Shown here: positions 1-8,847 of the stretch, in pieces
Numbering within the stretch: the first letter of the stretch is position 1
How the letters are laid out: each line of letters begins with the position of its first letter
Origin: Cronobacter muytjensii ATCC 51329
Lineage (GTDB): Bacteria; Pseudomonadota; Gammaproteobacteria; Enterobacterales; Enterobacteriaceae
NCBI RefSeq assembly: GCF_001277195.1
Contig: NZ_CP012268.1
Location: 2,604,001-2,668,000, forward strand
Direction of reading: 5' to 3'
DNA length: 64,000 bases
Made by a program: the position numbers and the translations under genes
The notes under the pieces: model-generated
Seen by the model: the letters and a program-made list of their open reading frames with translations, nothing else
Database searches by the model: none
What the model was told of the DNA's origin: nothing

Positions 1-1
1 C

Positions 2-238
2 TGCATGCTGAGCGCGCTGGTGGTGGAATCCTTCGACCGCGGCCAGATGGCCACGGTAAACGGGATGCGCGGCTCCTGCGCCTGGATTGCCAGCTTCCTG
101 TTCTCGCTGATTATCGGGGTGACTGCCGACAAAATCGGCTTCAACCCGCTGTTTGTCGCCATGGGCTTTTTTGACCTGATTGGCGCGATGTTCCTGGTTG
201 CCTTTATTGCCGAGCGCCGTAATACGCGCGTTTCATAG
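2..238 (+). CDS. MFS transporter, C-terminal part (gene cut by window start)
   Basis: The window opens inside this gene, and only the last 78 or so codons are visible, ending in TAG. The visible part holds two hydrophobic stretches (around SFLFSLIIGV and LIGAMFLVAFIAE) separated by a short loop with TADKIGFNP, followed by a short charged tail (ERRNTRVS). This is the usual end of a 12-helix major facilitator permease in the inner membrane. The stop is 11 bases before the start of the GH31 glycosidase gene, so the two are probably one operon, with the permease importing the glycoside the enzyme cleaves. The substrate cannot be told from this fragment. The MFS assignment is likely but rests on the hydrophobic pattern of a partial protein. 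Confidence 0.7.
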   Translation, partial: CMLSALVVESFDRGQMATVNGMRGSCAWIASFLFSLIIGVTADKIGFNPLFVAMGFFDLIGAMFLVAFIAERRNTRVS

Positions 239-249
239 GGAAGATACGA

Positions 250-2613
250 ATGAAAACCCTCAAACACTGGAGATTCACCCATTCTGACGACCACCATGTC
301 GAACTGACGGTGGACGACGCCCATACGCTGTGCGTGTGGGTGCTGGAACCGGGCCTGTTCCGCGTGGCGGTGAAGCGCCGCGGGGCGTATGCGCTCAACC
401 GCACCTGGAGCATCGCGCCAGGCAGTGACACGCCGTGGGAGGGCCGCGCGCGCGACAGCCTCGCCGGGTTCAGCCTGCCGGGCTTTACGCTTGAAGAAAC
501 CCCGGAGCGCCTTACGCTCAGCAGCGAACGGCTGCGGGTTACGGTGCACCAGCCGCTGTGGCTGGAGTGGCACTACCGCGACGACGACGGCGACTGGCAG
601 TTTCTGACAAGCGACCGCCCCACCAGCGCGTATTTGCTTAACGCGCACGGCGACGGCGTGGCGCACTACCAACGCCGCCAGAAAGACGACCGCTATTACG
701 GCCTTGGCGAAAAGGCGGGCGAGCTGGAACGCACCGGACGCCGCTTCGAGATGCGCAACCTGGACGCGATGGGCTATAACGCCGCCAGCACCGATCCGCT
801 GTATAAACATATTCCGTTTACGATTACGCGCCGCGAGCAGGTCAGCTTCGGGCTGTTTTACGACAACCTCAGCAGCTGCTGGCTGGATCTGGGCAACGAG
901 ATCGACAACTATCACCAGCCCTACCGCCGCTGGCAGGCCGATGCGGGCGATATTGATTACTATCTGTTCGTCGGCCCGCGCGTGCTGGATGTCACGAAAG
1001 CCTTTGTGCGACTGACCGGCAAGACGCTGTTCGGCCCGAAATGGAGCCTCGGCTACAGCGGCTCCACTATGCACTACACTGACGCGCCGGACGCGCAGGA
1101 TCAGCTGATGAACTTTATCCGCCTGTGCGACGAGCAGGCGATCCCGTGCGACTCCTTCCAGCTGTCGTCGGGCTATACCTCCATTAACAACAAGCGCTAC
1201 GTCTTTAACTGGAATTACGACAAAGTGCCGCAGCCCAAGGCGATGAGCGCGGCCTTCCATGATGCCGGACTAAAGCTTGCCGCGAACATCAAGCCCTGCC
1301 TGTTGCAGGATCATCCGCGCTATCAGGAGGTGGCGCAGCAGGGGCTCTTTATCCGCGATTCGGAAACGGACGCGCCGGAGCGCTCCAGCTTCTGGGATGA
1401 CGAAGGTTCACATCTCGATTTCACCAACCCGGCGACGGTCGCCTGGTGGCAGAACGGCGTCACCACGCAGCTACTGGAGATGGGCATCGATTCCACCTGG
1501 AATGACAATAACGAATATGAAGTGTGGGACGGCGAAGCGCGCTGCCACGGTTTCGGCGAGCCGGTGGCGATTAAACATATCCGCCCGGTAATGCCGCTCT
1601 TAATGATGCGCGCGTCAATGGAAGCGCAGCAGCGCTTCGCGCCGGACAAACGCCCTTATCTGATCTCCCGCTCCGGCTGCGCCGGGATGCAGCGCTATGT
1701 CCAGACCTGGAGTGGCGATAACCGCACCAGCTGGCAGACGCTGCGCTACAACATTCGCATGGGCCTCGGGATGAGCCTCTCCGGGCTGTATAACGTGGGC
1801 CATGACGTTGGCGGCTTCTCAGGCGACAAACCGGATGCCGAGCTGTTTGTCCGCTGGGTGCAGAACGGCGTGATGCATCCGCGCTTTACCATTCACTCGT
1901 GGAATGACGATCACACCGTTAACGAACCGTGGATGTACCCGGCGGTGACGCCCGCTATCCGCAGCGCGATTGAACTGCGCTATCGCCTGCTGCCTTACCT
2001 TTACACGCTGCTGTGGCAGGCACATGCCGATGACGAGCCGATGCTACGCCCGACATTTCTCGACCACGAGCACGACGCGCAGACCTTGTGCGAGTGCGAC
2101 GAGTTTATGCTGGGCCGCGATCTGCTGGTGGCAAGCGTCGTGGAGCCCGGCGCGCGCACCCGCACACTCTGGCTGCCTGCAAACGACCACGGCTGGTACG
2201 ATTTCCACACGGGCGGCTGGTACGCAGGCGGCCAGTGGGTGACGCTCGACGCGCCGCTGGAGCGCCTGCCGCTGCTGGTGCGCGCTGGTGCGGGCCTGCC
2301 GCTTAGCGAGCGCATCCGGCATGTGGACGCGCTGCGGGACGACAAGCGCGAACTGAAGCTGTTCCCGGTGCCGGGCAACGGCGAGGCCGCAGGCCTGGTG
2401 TTTGAAGATGACGGCGAATCCTGGGGTTACAAAGCGGGTAACGCGCTGTGGGTCAACTGGCAGATGCGATGCACCGCCGACGCCATTCATCTGACCTTCT
2501 CCACTACCGGCGATTATCAACCGGCGTGGAAGACGATGACGGTGTCGCTACCGCCGAATGAAACCCGCCGTCTGGTCATCAACGGCGAAGAAACTGACCG
2601 CTGGGTACGGTAA
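250..2613 (+). CDS. Glycoside hydrolase family 31 alpha-glycosidase
   Basis: A 787-residue protein, of the length of bacterial GH31 enzymes such as YicI. An N-terminal beta domain (about 1-250) is followed by the catalytic barrel. The motif IDSTWNDNNE carries the expected nucleophile Asp419. WSGDNRTSW carries the expected acid/base Asp490. C-terminal beta domains follow from about residue 610. There is no signal peptide, so the enzyme is cytoplasmic and acts on an imported sugar. GH31 members cleave alpha-glucosides, alpha-xylosides or related bonds with retention of configuration, and the substrate cannot be read from the sequence. It lies 11 bases after the MFS gene, has a purine-rich GGGAAGA before ATG, and ends at a clear terminator. 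This gene pair is not found beside ybiT in E. coli K-12, so it is accessory. Confidence 0.9.
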   Translation: MKTLKHWRFTHSDDHHVELTVDDAHTLCVWVLEPGLFRVAVKRRGAYALNRTWSIAPGSDTPWEGRARDSLAGFSLPGFTLEETPERLTLSSERLRVTVHQPLWLEWHYRDDDGDWQFLTSDRPTSAYLLNAHGDGVAHYQRRQKDDRYYGLGEKAGELERTGRRFEMRNLDAMGYNAASTDPLYKHIPFTITRREQVSFGLFYDNLSSCWLDLGNEIDNYHQPYRRWQADAGDIDYYLFVGPRVLDVTKAFVRLTGKTLFGPKWSLGYSGSTMHYTDAPDAQDQLMNFIRLCDEQAIPCDSFQLSSGYTSINNKRYVFNWNYDKVPQPKAMSAAFHDAGLKLAANIKPCLLQDHPRYQEVAQQGLFIRDSETDAPERSSFWDDEGSHLDFTNPATVAWWQNGVTTQLLEMGIDSTWNDNNEYEVWDGEARCHGFGEPVAIKHIRPVMPLLMMRASMEAQQRFAPDKRPYLISRSGCAGMQRYVQTWSGDNRTSWQTLRYNIRMGLGMSLSGLYNVGHDVGGFSGDKPDAELFVRWVQNGVMHPRFTIHSWNDDHTVNEPWMYPAVTPAIRSAIELRYRLLPYLYTLLWQAHADDEPMLRPTFLDHEHDAQTLCECDEFMLGRDLLVASVVEPGARTRTLWLPANDHGWYDFHTGGWYAGGQWVTLDAPLERLPLLVRAGAGLPLSERIRHVDALRDDKRELKLFPVPGNGEAAGLVFEDDGESWGYKAGNALWVNWQMRCTADAIHLTFSTTGDYQPAWKTMTVSLPPNETRRLVINGEETDRWVR

Positions 2614-2628
2614 AGAGAGCGCAAAAGA

Positions 2629-2657
2629 AAAAGGCGAGCCGCAGGCTCGCCTTTTTT
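2629..2657 (+). terminator. Intrinsic terminator after the GH31 gene
   Basis: A GC-rich inverted repeat (arms AAGGCGAGCC and GGCTCGCCTT, four-base loop) is followed by a run of T. It lies 16 bases after the GH31 stop codon and ends the MFS-GH31 transcript. Confidence 0.9.
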
Positions 2658-2690
2658 GTCGAGGATGACGGTGTTGTTTTGCGATAGCAG

Positions 2691-2749
2691 GTGCGCAGGC
2701 GCAGCCAACACCGCTGCGGCGCGAAAGACGACGGGAACGTTATTCGATG
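2691..2749. repeat. Partial second copy of ERIC 3' half plus the ybiT gene end
   Basis: These 59 bases repeat positions 2881-2942 in direct orientation and differ only by a 3-base GGC indel. The copied segment covers the right half of the ERIC element and runs through the last 10 bases of ybiT, so it is a segmental duplication and not an independent ERIC insertion. The interval 2750-2812 between this copy and the intact element carries a degenerate short tandem motif (CACCGCCTTTC-like, about three times) and no gene. Confidence 0.75.
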
Positions 2750-2812
2750 TCGCTCTCACTGCCTCCCCTCATCGCCTTTCTCTCACCGCCTTTCCTCACC
2801 GCCTTTCCCTGT

Positions 2813-2931
2813 GGATTTCGCGTTGCAGCAAGGCGGCAAGCCTGTAAATCCCCGGGAGCTTACACCAGTAAGTGACCGGGGTGCGCAGGCGCAGCCAACA
2901 CCGCTGCGGCGGCGCGAAAGACGACGGGAAC
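2813..2931. repeat. ERIC (enterobacterial repetitive intergenic consensus) element
   Basis: This stretch has the landmarks of an ERIC/IRU element: GTTGCAGCAAGGCGGCAAG on the left, the central palindrome around CCCCGGGAGCTTAC and GTAAGTGACCGGGG, then GCAGCCAACACC and GACGACGGG on the right. ERIC elements are non-coding palindromes of about 125 bp found between genes of enteric bacteria. It ends one base before the ybiT stop codon, so the 3' end of the ybiT mRNA will include the ERIC hairpin. Exact boundaries are approximate. Confidence 0.88.
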
Positions 2932-2932
2932 G

Positions 2933-4525
2933 TTATTCGATGCCTTTGCTGCGCAGATAATCTTCGTACCCACCAGAGAAATCCACCACGCGTTCCGGGG
3001 TGATTTCAATGACGCGGGTCGCCAGCGAGCTTACGAACTCACGGTCGTGGGAGACGAAAATTAATGTACCCTGGTACATCTCCAGCGCGGCGTTAAGCGA
3101 TTCGATCGACTCCATATCCAGGTGGTTGGTCGGTTCATCCATCACCAGAATGTTCGGTTTTTCCATCATCAGTTTGCCAAACAGCATACGGCCCTTTTCA
3201 CCACCGGAAAGCACTTTGGCGGGCTTTTTGATGTCGTCCTGGCTGAACAGCAGGCGGCCCAGGATGCTGCGCACCGCTTGCTCGTCGTCGCCTTCTTGTT
3301 TCCACTGGCTCATCCACTCGAACACAGTCAGATCGTTATCGAACTCATATTCGTGATCCTGCGCGTAGTAGCCGATCTGCGCGTTTTCAGACCATTTCAC
3401 GGTACCGTTATCCGGTTGCAGTTCACCCACCAGCGTTTTAAGCATGGTGGATTTACCCACGCCGTTGGCGCCGAGGATCGCGAGCTTCTCGCCCACTTCC
3501 AGCAGCAGACCGACGTTTTTAAACAGCGGGCCGTTGTCGAAGCCTTTGGTCATGGCTTCCACTTCCAGCGCATTACGGAACAGCTTTTTATCCTGCTCGA
3601 AGCGGATAAACGGGTTCTGGCGGCTGGAGGCTTTTACTTCTTCAAGCTTGATTTTGTCAATCTGGCGGGCGCGGGAAGTCGCCTGGCGAGATTTCGAGGC
3701 GTTGGCGCTAAAGCGGCTGACGAAGGATTGCAGGTCGGCAATCTGGGCCTTTTTCTTGGCGTTATCCGCCAGCAGACGCTCGCGCGCCTGGGTCGCGGCG
3801 GTCATGTATTCGTCGTAGTTGCCCGGATAAACACGCAGCTCGCCGTAATCCAGATCCGCCATATGGGTGCAGACCATATTCAGGAAGTGACGGTCGTGCG
3901 AAATAATAATCATGGTGCTGTCGCGATCGTTTAGCGTCTGCTCCAGCCAGCGGATGGTGTCGATGTCCAGGTTGTTGGTCGGTTCATCGAGCAGCAGGAT
4001 GTCCGGGTTGGAGAACAGCGCCTGCGCCAGCAAAACACGCAGCTTCCAGCCTGGCGCGACTTCGCTCATCGGGCCGTAATGCTGCTCCAGCGGAATACCG
4101 ACGCCCAGCAGCAGTTCGCCTGCGCGGGATTCAGCGCTATAGCCGTCCATTTCGCCATATTTCACTTCGAGGTCGGCCACTTTATAGCCGTCTTCTTCGC
4201 TCATTTCCGGCAGCGCATAAATGCGGTCGCGCTCCTGTTTCACTTCCCACAGCTCGCCGTGCCCCATGATCACGGTATCCAGCACGGTGTATTGTTCGAA
4301 AGCGAACTGATCCTGACGCAGCTTGCCGATGCGCTCGTTAGGATCGAGCGATACGTTGCCTGCGCTCGGCTGTAAATCGCCGCCGAGGATCTTCATGAAA
4401 GTGGATTTCCCGCTCCCGTTGGCGCCAATCAGACCGTAACGGTTGCCGCCGCCAAACTTGACGGAAATGTTTTCAAACAGCGGCTTACTGCCGAACTGCA
4501 TGGTGACGTTGCTGGTAACTAACAC
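2933..4525 (-). CDS. ybiT: ABC-F family ATPase YbiT
   Basis: A 530-residue soluble ABC-F protein with two ATP-binding cassettes in one chain and no membrane domain. The first cassette has GANGSGKST and LLLDEPTNNLD. The second has GANGVGKST, the signature LSGGEKGR and VMDEPTNHLD. ABC-F proteins act on the ribosome (EttA/Uup/YbiT group), and the exact role of YbiT is not firmly settled. The sequence is very close to E. coli YbiT as remembered. I chose the GTG at 4523-4525, preceded by AGGA, because it gives the same start (VLVTSNVTMQFG) and length as E. coli. An in-frame upstream ATG would add 30 unconserved residues. It is transcribed away from ldtB, and its 3' end abuts the ERIC element. Confidence 0.95.
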   Translation of the reverse strand: MLVTSNVTMQFGSKPLFENISVKFGGGNRYGLIGANGSGKSTFMKILGGDLQPSAGNVSLDPNERIGKLRQDQFAFEQYTVLDTVIMGHGELWEVKQERDRIYALPEMSEEDGYKVADLEVKYGEMDGYSAESRAGELLLGVGIPLEQHYGPMSEVAPGWKLRVLLAQALFSNPDILLLDEPTNNLDIDTIRWLEQTLNDRDSTMIIISHDRHFLNMVCTHMADLDYGELRVYPGNYDEYMTAATQARERLLADNAKKKAQIADLQSFVSRFSANASKSRQATSRARQIDKIKLEEVKASSRQNPFIRFEQDKKLFRNALEVEAMTKGFDNGPLFKNVGLLLEVGEKLAILGANGVGKSTMLKTLVGELQPDNGTVKWSENAQIGYYAQDHEYEFDNDLTVFEWMSQWKQEGDDEQAVRSILGRLLFSQDDIKKPAKVLSGGEKGRMLFGKLMMEKPNILVMDEPTNHLDMESIESLNAALEMYQGTLIFVSHDREFVSSLATRVIEITPERVVDFSGGYEDYLRSKGIE

Positions 4526-4655
4526 GCGTGATTCCTGGGTAAGATGTGTGATAAACACCGCATTATGCCATAACTCCGAATTTATTTCCCCCGTCAATGG
4601 GCTGGCTACACTCACTACCAGACGGGAAAAATATGTGAATTAGTACACATCTCAA

Positions 4656-4684
4656 TTCCCTGCCGTGGAGAATGCACATATAAT
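4656..4684 (+). promoter_or_regulatory. Probable sigma-70 promoter of ldtB
   Basis: A perfect TATAAT lies at 4679-4684, about 60 bases before the ldtB ATG. The -35 region at the correct distance (TTCCCT) is weak. A CRP-like palindrome (TGTGA-N6-ACACA, 4634-4649) lies just upstream and may serve either this gene or the divergent ybiT. Confidence 0.4.
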
Positions 4685-4745
4685 GCGCTCCCTGTATTGT
4701 TTCGTTTCACTCTAACGGCCGGTCCGGCAACGATATTTGCATAAC

Positions 4746-5666
4746 ATGAAGATGAAATTACGCACGCTTTTAGTGGCAGCTTTCGCAGTCGTCGGGTTTT
4801 GTAACACCGCGTCTGCTGTGACTTATCCTCTGCCGACCGACGGTAGCCGTCTGGTGGGTGAAAACCAGGTCGTGACGATCCCTGAAGGCAATAATCTGCC
4901 GCTGGAAGATTTCGCCGCGCAGTATCAGATGGGGCTTTCCAACATGCTGGAGGCCAACCCGGGCGTTGACCCGTACCTGCCGAAAGGCGGCACCATCCTG
5001 AACATTCCTCAGCAGCTGATCCTGCCGGATACCCCGCATGAAGGCATTGTGATCAACAGCGCCGAAATGCGTCTTTACTACTACCCGAAAGGCACCAATA
5101 CCGTTATCGTGCTGCCGATCGGTATCGGCCAGCTCGGTAAAGACACGCCGATCAACTGGGTGACCAAAGTGGAACGCAAGAAAGCGGGCCCGACCTGGAC
5201 GCCGACCGCCAAGATGCACGCGGAATACGCAGCGGCGGGCGAGCCGCTGCCACCGGTCGTACCGGCAGGCCCCGATAACCCGATGGGCCTTTATGCGCTC
5301 TACATTGGCCGTCTGTACGCTATCCACGGCACCAACGCCAACTTCGGTATCGGCCTGCGCGTGAGCCACGGCTGCGTGCGTCTGCGTAACGAAGACATTA
5401 AATTCCTGTTCGAGAACGTGCCGGTCGGCACCCGCGTCCAGTTCATCAGCGAGCCGGTGAAAGCGACCACCGAGCCGGATGGCAGCCGCTATATCGAGGT
5501 GCATAACCCGCTCTCGACCAGTGAAGATCAGATCAATAACAACGAAATCGTGCCGATCACGCTGACCAAAGCGGTCACCACCGTGACCAGCCAGAGCGAT
5601 GTCGATCAGAACGTCGTTGAACAGGCGGTGCAGAACCGTTCCGGTATGCCGGTCCGTCTGAACTGA
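4746..5666 (+). CDS. ldtB: L,D-transpeptidase LdtB (YbiS)
   Basis: A periplasmic enzyme that covalently attaches Braun lipoprotein (Lpp) to peptidoglycan diaminopimelate. The 306-residue protein has a cleavable signal peptide (about 1-24, ending TASA), a LysM-like region (about 40-95, PEGNN...LNIPQQL) and a YkuD catalytic domain. The catalytic motif is HGTNANFG followed by SHGCVRLR, with the nucleophile Cys210 and His194. The ATG at 4746 gives the same length as E. coli YbiS. A TTG three codons earlier is possible but less likely. The gene is monocistronic, with a terminator directly after it. Confidence 0.96.
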   Translation: MKMKLRTLLVAAFAVVGFCNTASAVTYPLPTDGSRLVGENQVVTIPEGNNLPLEDFAAQYQMGLSNMLEANPGVDPYLPKGGTILNIPQQLILPDTPHEGIVINSAEMRLYYYPKGTNTVIVLPIGIGQLGKDTPINWVTKVERKKAGPTWTPTAKMHAEYAAAGEPLPPVVPAGPDNPMGLYALYIGRLYAIHGTNANFGIGLRVSHGCVRLRNEDIKFLFENVPVGTRVQFISEPVKATTEPDGSRYIEVHNPLSTSEDQINNNEIVPITLTKAVTTVTSQSDVDQNVVEQAVQNRSGMPVRLN

Positions 5667-5680
5667 TCGTCCAGAAAACG

Positions 5681-5716
5681 AAAAACCCCGCGCGCATCGC
5701 TGCCCGCGGGGTTTTT
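5681..5716. terminator. Bidirectional terminator between ldtB and the efflux operon
   Basis: Arms AAAAACCCCGCG and CGCGGGGTTTTT flank an 11-base loop. The T run on both strands lets it end ldtB on the plus strand and the efflux operon on the minus strand. Confidence 0.92.
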
Positions 5717-5732
5717 TATTGCCGAAACTCGC

Positions 5733-7274
5733 TTAACCGCGCGGCGCGGGTCCAAAAACGTCGTAATCCGGCAGCCGCACGTTCTGATACGGCTCCCAGC
5801 CGCCGCCCAGCGCTTTGTAAAGCGCGACGAGGTCAAGGCTGCTCTGTACCCGCGCCTGCGCGCGTTGCTGCTCGGCCTGGGCGAGCTGACGCTGGGCGTC
5901 AAGCACCTCGATAAACGTGGCGATGCCTTTACGGTAACTGTCGCTCGCTAAATCAAACGAGGTTTGCAGCGCATCAAGCGTCTTCTCCAGCCCCGCCTCG
6001 CGTTGCTGGTCGGTGCGATAGCTCACCAGCGCGTTTTCTACATCGCTTAACGCCGTCAGCACGGTCTGGCGATACTGCAACGCCGCCGCGCCCTGCTCCG
6101 CCCGCGCGAGCTTCACGCTGGAGACCAGCCGCCCGCCCTGGAAGATGGGAATGGAGACCTGCGGGCCGAAGCTGTAAAAGTGACTGCTCCAGTCGGTGAG
6201 GTAGTCGGTTTCGCTGTTGCGCATGCCGAACTGGCCGGAAAGCGACAGGCTCGGGAAGAGCTGCGCCACCGACACGCCAATCTGTGCGGTCGCGGCATGC
6301 AGTCTGGCTTCGGCTTCGCGCACGTCCGGACGTCGACGCGCGAGCGTCGACGGAATGCCGACCGGCACGATTTCCGGCAAGGCCGGCAGCGGCTGCGCGG
6401 CCCGCAGTTCGGCGTCGAGCGCGCCGGGCGGTTTGCCAAGCAGCACCGCCAGCCCGTTCATCGCCTGACGCTCCTGCGCCTGATACTGCGGCAGTTGCGC
6501 CTGCAATGTGCCGAGCTGGGCGCGGGCATTTTCCACATCCAGCTGCGGCGACAGCCCGCTGCGCTGGCGGCTTTCGGTCAGCTCCAGCGTCTGCTGCGCC
6601 GAGGCTATCTGCTCATTCATGGTCGCGAGAATGCTCTGCGCGCCGCGCAGTTGTAGCCAGGCGCGCGCCACTTCGGCTTCCAGCGAGACCAGCGCGTCGT
6701 TGCGCTGCTCAATCGCCGCCTTCTGCTGCGCGTCCGCCGCCTCAACCTGACGGCGCACTTTGCCCCAGAGATCTATCTCCCACTGCGCGTCAAAGCTGCC
6801 CTGATACAGGTTAATCGGCTGCGTCAGCGGGCCAAGCGCGGAGCTGATTTGCGGGTCGACCGCGTCAAGCTGGCCGTAAACGTCATGCGATTTCAGTTCG
6901 CCTTCCAGCCCGAGCTGCTGGCGCGTGGCGCGCACGTTGCCGTTCACCGCCGGGAAAAACGCGCCGCCCGCCTGGTTTATCTGCTCGCGGGCGCCTGCGA
7001 TGCGCAGCACGGTTTGCTGAAGCGACAAATTGCCCGCGATAGCGCGCTCAATAAGGCTGTCGAGCTGCGGCGAGTTAAACGTGCGCCACCAGCGCGGGTC
7101 AGGCGCGGTGCTGCGCGCCTTCGAGGCGACATCCGGCGCGTTCTGCCGCGCGGTTTCGCCAAACGCGCCCGGCGTCACCGGTTCGGGCGCCCGGTAATCC
7201 GGGCCGACCGCGCAGCCAGCCAGCAGCAGCGCTACCGCCATCAGACTCAGTGGGAAGGTCACTCTTCCGTACAT
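5733..7274 (-). CDS. Outer-membrane factor lipoprotein of an efflux pump (NodT/OprM family)
   Basis: A 513-residue TolC-like channel subunit for a tripartite drug-export pump. The N-terminus has a lipoprotein signal ending LLLAGC, with lipidated Cys21, then the family motif VGPDYRAPEP. The body holds two related repeats rich in Ala/Gln/Leu helices that form the periplasmic tunnel, typical of the OEP family. It is the third gene of an operon: its ATG (7272-7274) is one base from the stop of the DHA2 permease, so translation is probably coupled. E. coli EmrAB uses the separately encoded TolC, whereas this operon carries its own channel. Substrates cannot be inferred. The operon is not present at this site in E. 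coli K-12. Confidence 0.92.
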   Translation of the reverse strand: MYGRVTFPLSLMAVALLLAGCAVGPDYRAPEPVTPGAFGETARQNAPDVASKARSTAPDPRWWRTFNSPQLDSLIERAIAGNLSLQQTVLRIAGAREQINQAGGAFFPAVNGNVRATRQQLGLEGELKSHDVYGQLDAVDPQISSALGPLTQPINLYQGSFDAQWEIDLWGKVRRQVEAADAQQKAAIEQRNDALVSLEAEVARAWLQLRGAQSILATMNEQIASAQQTLELTESRQRSGLSPQLDVENARAQLGTLQAQLPQYQAQERQAMNGLAVLLGKPPGALDAELRAAQPLPALPEIVPVGIPSTLARRRPDVREAEARLHAATAQIGVSVAQLFPSLSLSGQFGMRNSETDYLTDWSSHFYSFGPQVSIPIFQGGRLVSSVKLARAEQGAAALQYRQTVLTALSDVENALVSYRTDQQREAGLEKTLDALQTSFDLASDSYRKGIATFIEVLDAQRQLAQAEQQRAQARVQSSLDLVALYKALGGGWEPYQNVRLPDYDVFGPAPRG

Positions 7275-7275
7275 A

Positions 7276-8847
7276 TCAGTGTGCTCCTGCGGAGCCTTCG
7301 CTCTTAATCGGCGAAAGCAATAAACAAAACGGAATCAGTAAAATCGCCACCACGCTCAGCAGCGTGAACACGTCGATGTAGGCCAGGATGCGCGACTGGG
7401 CAATCATCGTTTTATACAGTTGTCCGGTGGCTATGCCGGTCGGGTCGCCAAGCTGCGCCGTAAAATTGCGCACCGCCTCGGCGCCGCTGCGTATCGCCTG
7501 CTGGAACTGTTCATCGAACGGCGACATGTGCGTACTCAGATGGGCGCTCTGCACCTGCGCGCGCTCGGTAATGGCCGCGGTGGAGAGCGAAATGCCTATC
7601 GACCCGGCCACGTTGCGGAACATGGTAAAGAGCGCCGCCGCGTCGGCGTTCAGCCGCTGGGGAATGGTGATAAACGCAATGGTGGTGAGCGGCACAAACA
7701 AAAAGCCGAGCCCTATCGACTGCGCGCTGCGCATCAGCATCAGCGTTTCAAAATCGACGTTCGGCACCAGATTGCGCGACCAGAAGAACGACACGCCGAG
7801 GCACAGGAAGCCGAACGCGATGATCCAGCGGGTCTGCACCAGCGGCATCAGCTTCAGCACAATCGGGATGGTAAAGACAATAAGCACCGCGCCGGGCGAG
7901 AGGATAAGCCCCGACCAGGTGGCGGTATAGCCGAGATCCTGCTGCGCAAGCTGCGGGATAACCACCGAGCTGCCGTAGAGAATAAGCGCCATGCCCGCCA
8001 TCAGCACGCTGGAGACGGCGAAGTTTTTATCGCGCACGCAATGCAGATCCACCACCGGACGGCGAGTGTAGATAAGCCAGTAAATCGCGCCGATGATCCC
8101 GATAAATGTCAGCACCGCGAAGGTGCGGATGAAATCAGAGGCAAACCAGTCTTCATCTTCGCCGCGATCAAGCATTACCTGCAAACAGCCAAGCCCGAGC
8201 GCGATAAGCCCGATGCCGGTCCAGTCCACCGGGATTTTTTCTTCCGATTTTTTCTCCCACGGCGGATCTTCCAGCAGCTGATAGACCGCCAGGACGCAGA
8301 CAATCCCGACCGGGATATTAATAAAAAAGACCCAGCGCCAGGAGTAGTTATCGGTTATCCAGCCGCCGAGCGTCGGGCCGAGCACCGGGGCGACGATGAT
8401 GGCAATTGAGGAGAGCCCGAACGCCTTGCCGCGATCTTCCGGCTTGAAGTAATCCAGCAGCACCGACTGCTGCGTCGGTTGCAGGCCGCCGCCGAAAAAG
8501 CCCTGCAGGATACGAAACAGGATGATTTGCCAAAGCTCTGTGGCGATACCGCAGAGGAACGAGCAGACCGTAAACATCACGATGCAAATCAGGAAAAACT
8601 GCTTGCGGCCAAACAGGCGGCTGAAGAACGCCGACAGCGGCAGCACGATGCCGTTCGCCACCAGATAAGACGTCAGGACCCACGTCGATTCGGAGTAACT
8701 CGACGACAGCGAACCGGCGATGTGCGGCAGCGCCACGTTGACAATCGTGGTGTCGAGAATTTCCATAAACACCGCGATAGTGACCACTATCGCGACGGAC
8801 CAGGGGTTGCTGGCCGGGCGCCAGCCGCTGTGGGCCTGCTCGCTCAT
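7276..8847 (-). CDS. DHA2-family multidrug efflux MFS permease (EmrB-like)
   Basis: A 523-residue inner-membrane drug:H+ antiporter with about 14 hydrophobic segments. Visible family motifs include LDTTIVNVALPHIAG in the first helix and WVLTSYLVANGIVLP in the second. GRKQFF forms the motif A loop, and APVLGPTLGGWITD forms the antiporter motif C. These are typical of EmrB/FarB-type permeases that work with an HlyD-type adaptor. The start ATG overlaps the adaptor stop by four bases (ATGA), so the two are translationally coupled, and the outer-membrane factor follows directly. This order (adaptor, permease, channel) makes a complete envelope-spanning pump. Substrate unknown. Confidence 0.94.
   Translation of the reverse strand: MSEQAHSGWRPASNPWSVAIVVTIAVFMEILDTTIVNVALPHIAGSLSSSYSESTWVLTSYLVANGIVLPLSAFFSRLFGRKQFFLICIVMFTVCSFLCGIATELWQIILFRILQGFFGGGLQPTQQSVLLDYFKPEDRGKAFGLSSIAIIVAPVLGPTLGGWITDNYSWRWVFFINIPVGIVCVLAVYQLLEDPPWEKKSEEKIPVDWTGIGLIALGLGCLQVMLDRGEDEDWFASDFIRTFAVLTFIGIIGAIYWLIYTRRPVVDLHCVRDKNFAVSSVLMAGMALILYGSSVVIPQLAQQDLGYTATWSGLILSPGAVLIVFTIPIVLKLMPLVQTRWIIAFGFLCLGVSFFWSRNLVPNVDFETLMLMRSAQSIGLGFLFVPLTTIAFITIPQRLNADAAALFTMFRNVAGSIGISLSTAAITERAQVQSAHLSTHMSPFDEQFQQAIRSGAEAVRNFTAQLGDPTGIATGQLYKTMIAQSRILAYIDVFTLLSVVAILLIPFCLLLSPIKSEGSAGAH

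Noticed and set aside
4770..5504. A 244-codon open frame antisense to ldtB
   Set aside because: It lies fully inside the well-supported ldtB gene on the other strand, has no recognisable domain and reflects GC-rich codon bias.
7420..8409. A 329-codon open frame antisense to the DHA2 permease gene
   Set aside because: The product is rich in Arg/His/Gln and lacks any motif, which is typical of antisense frames in GC-rich genes.
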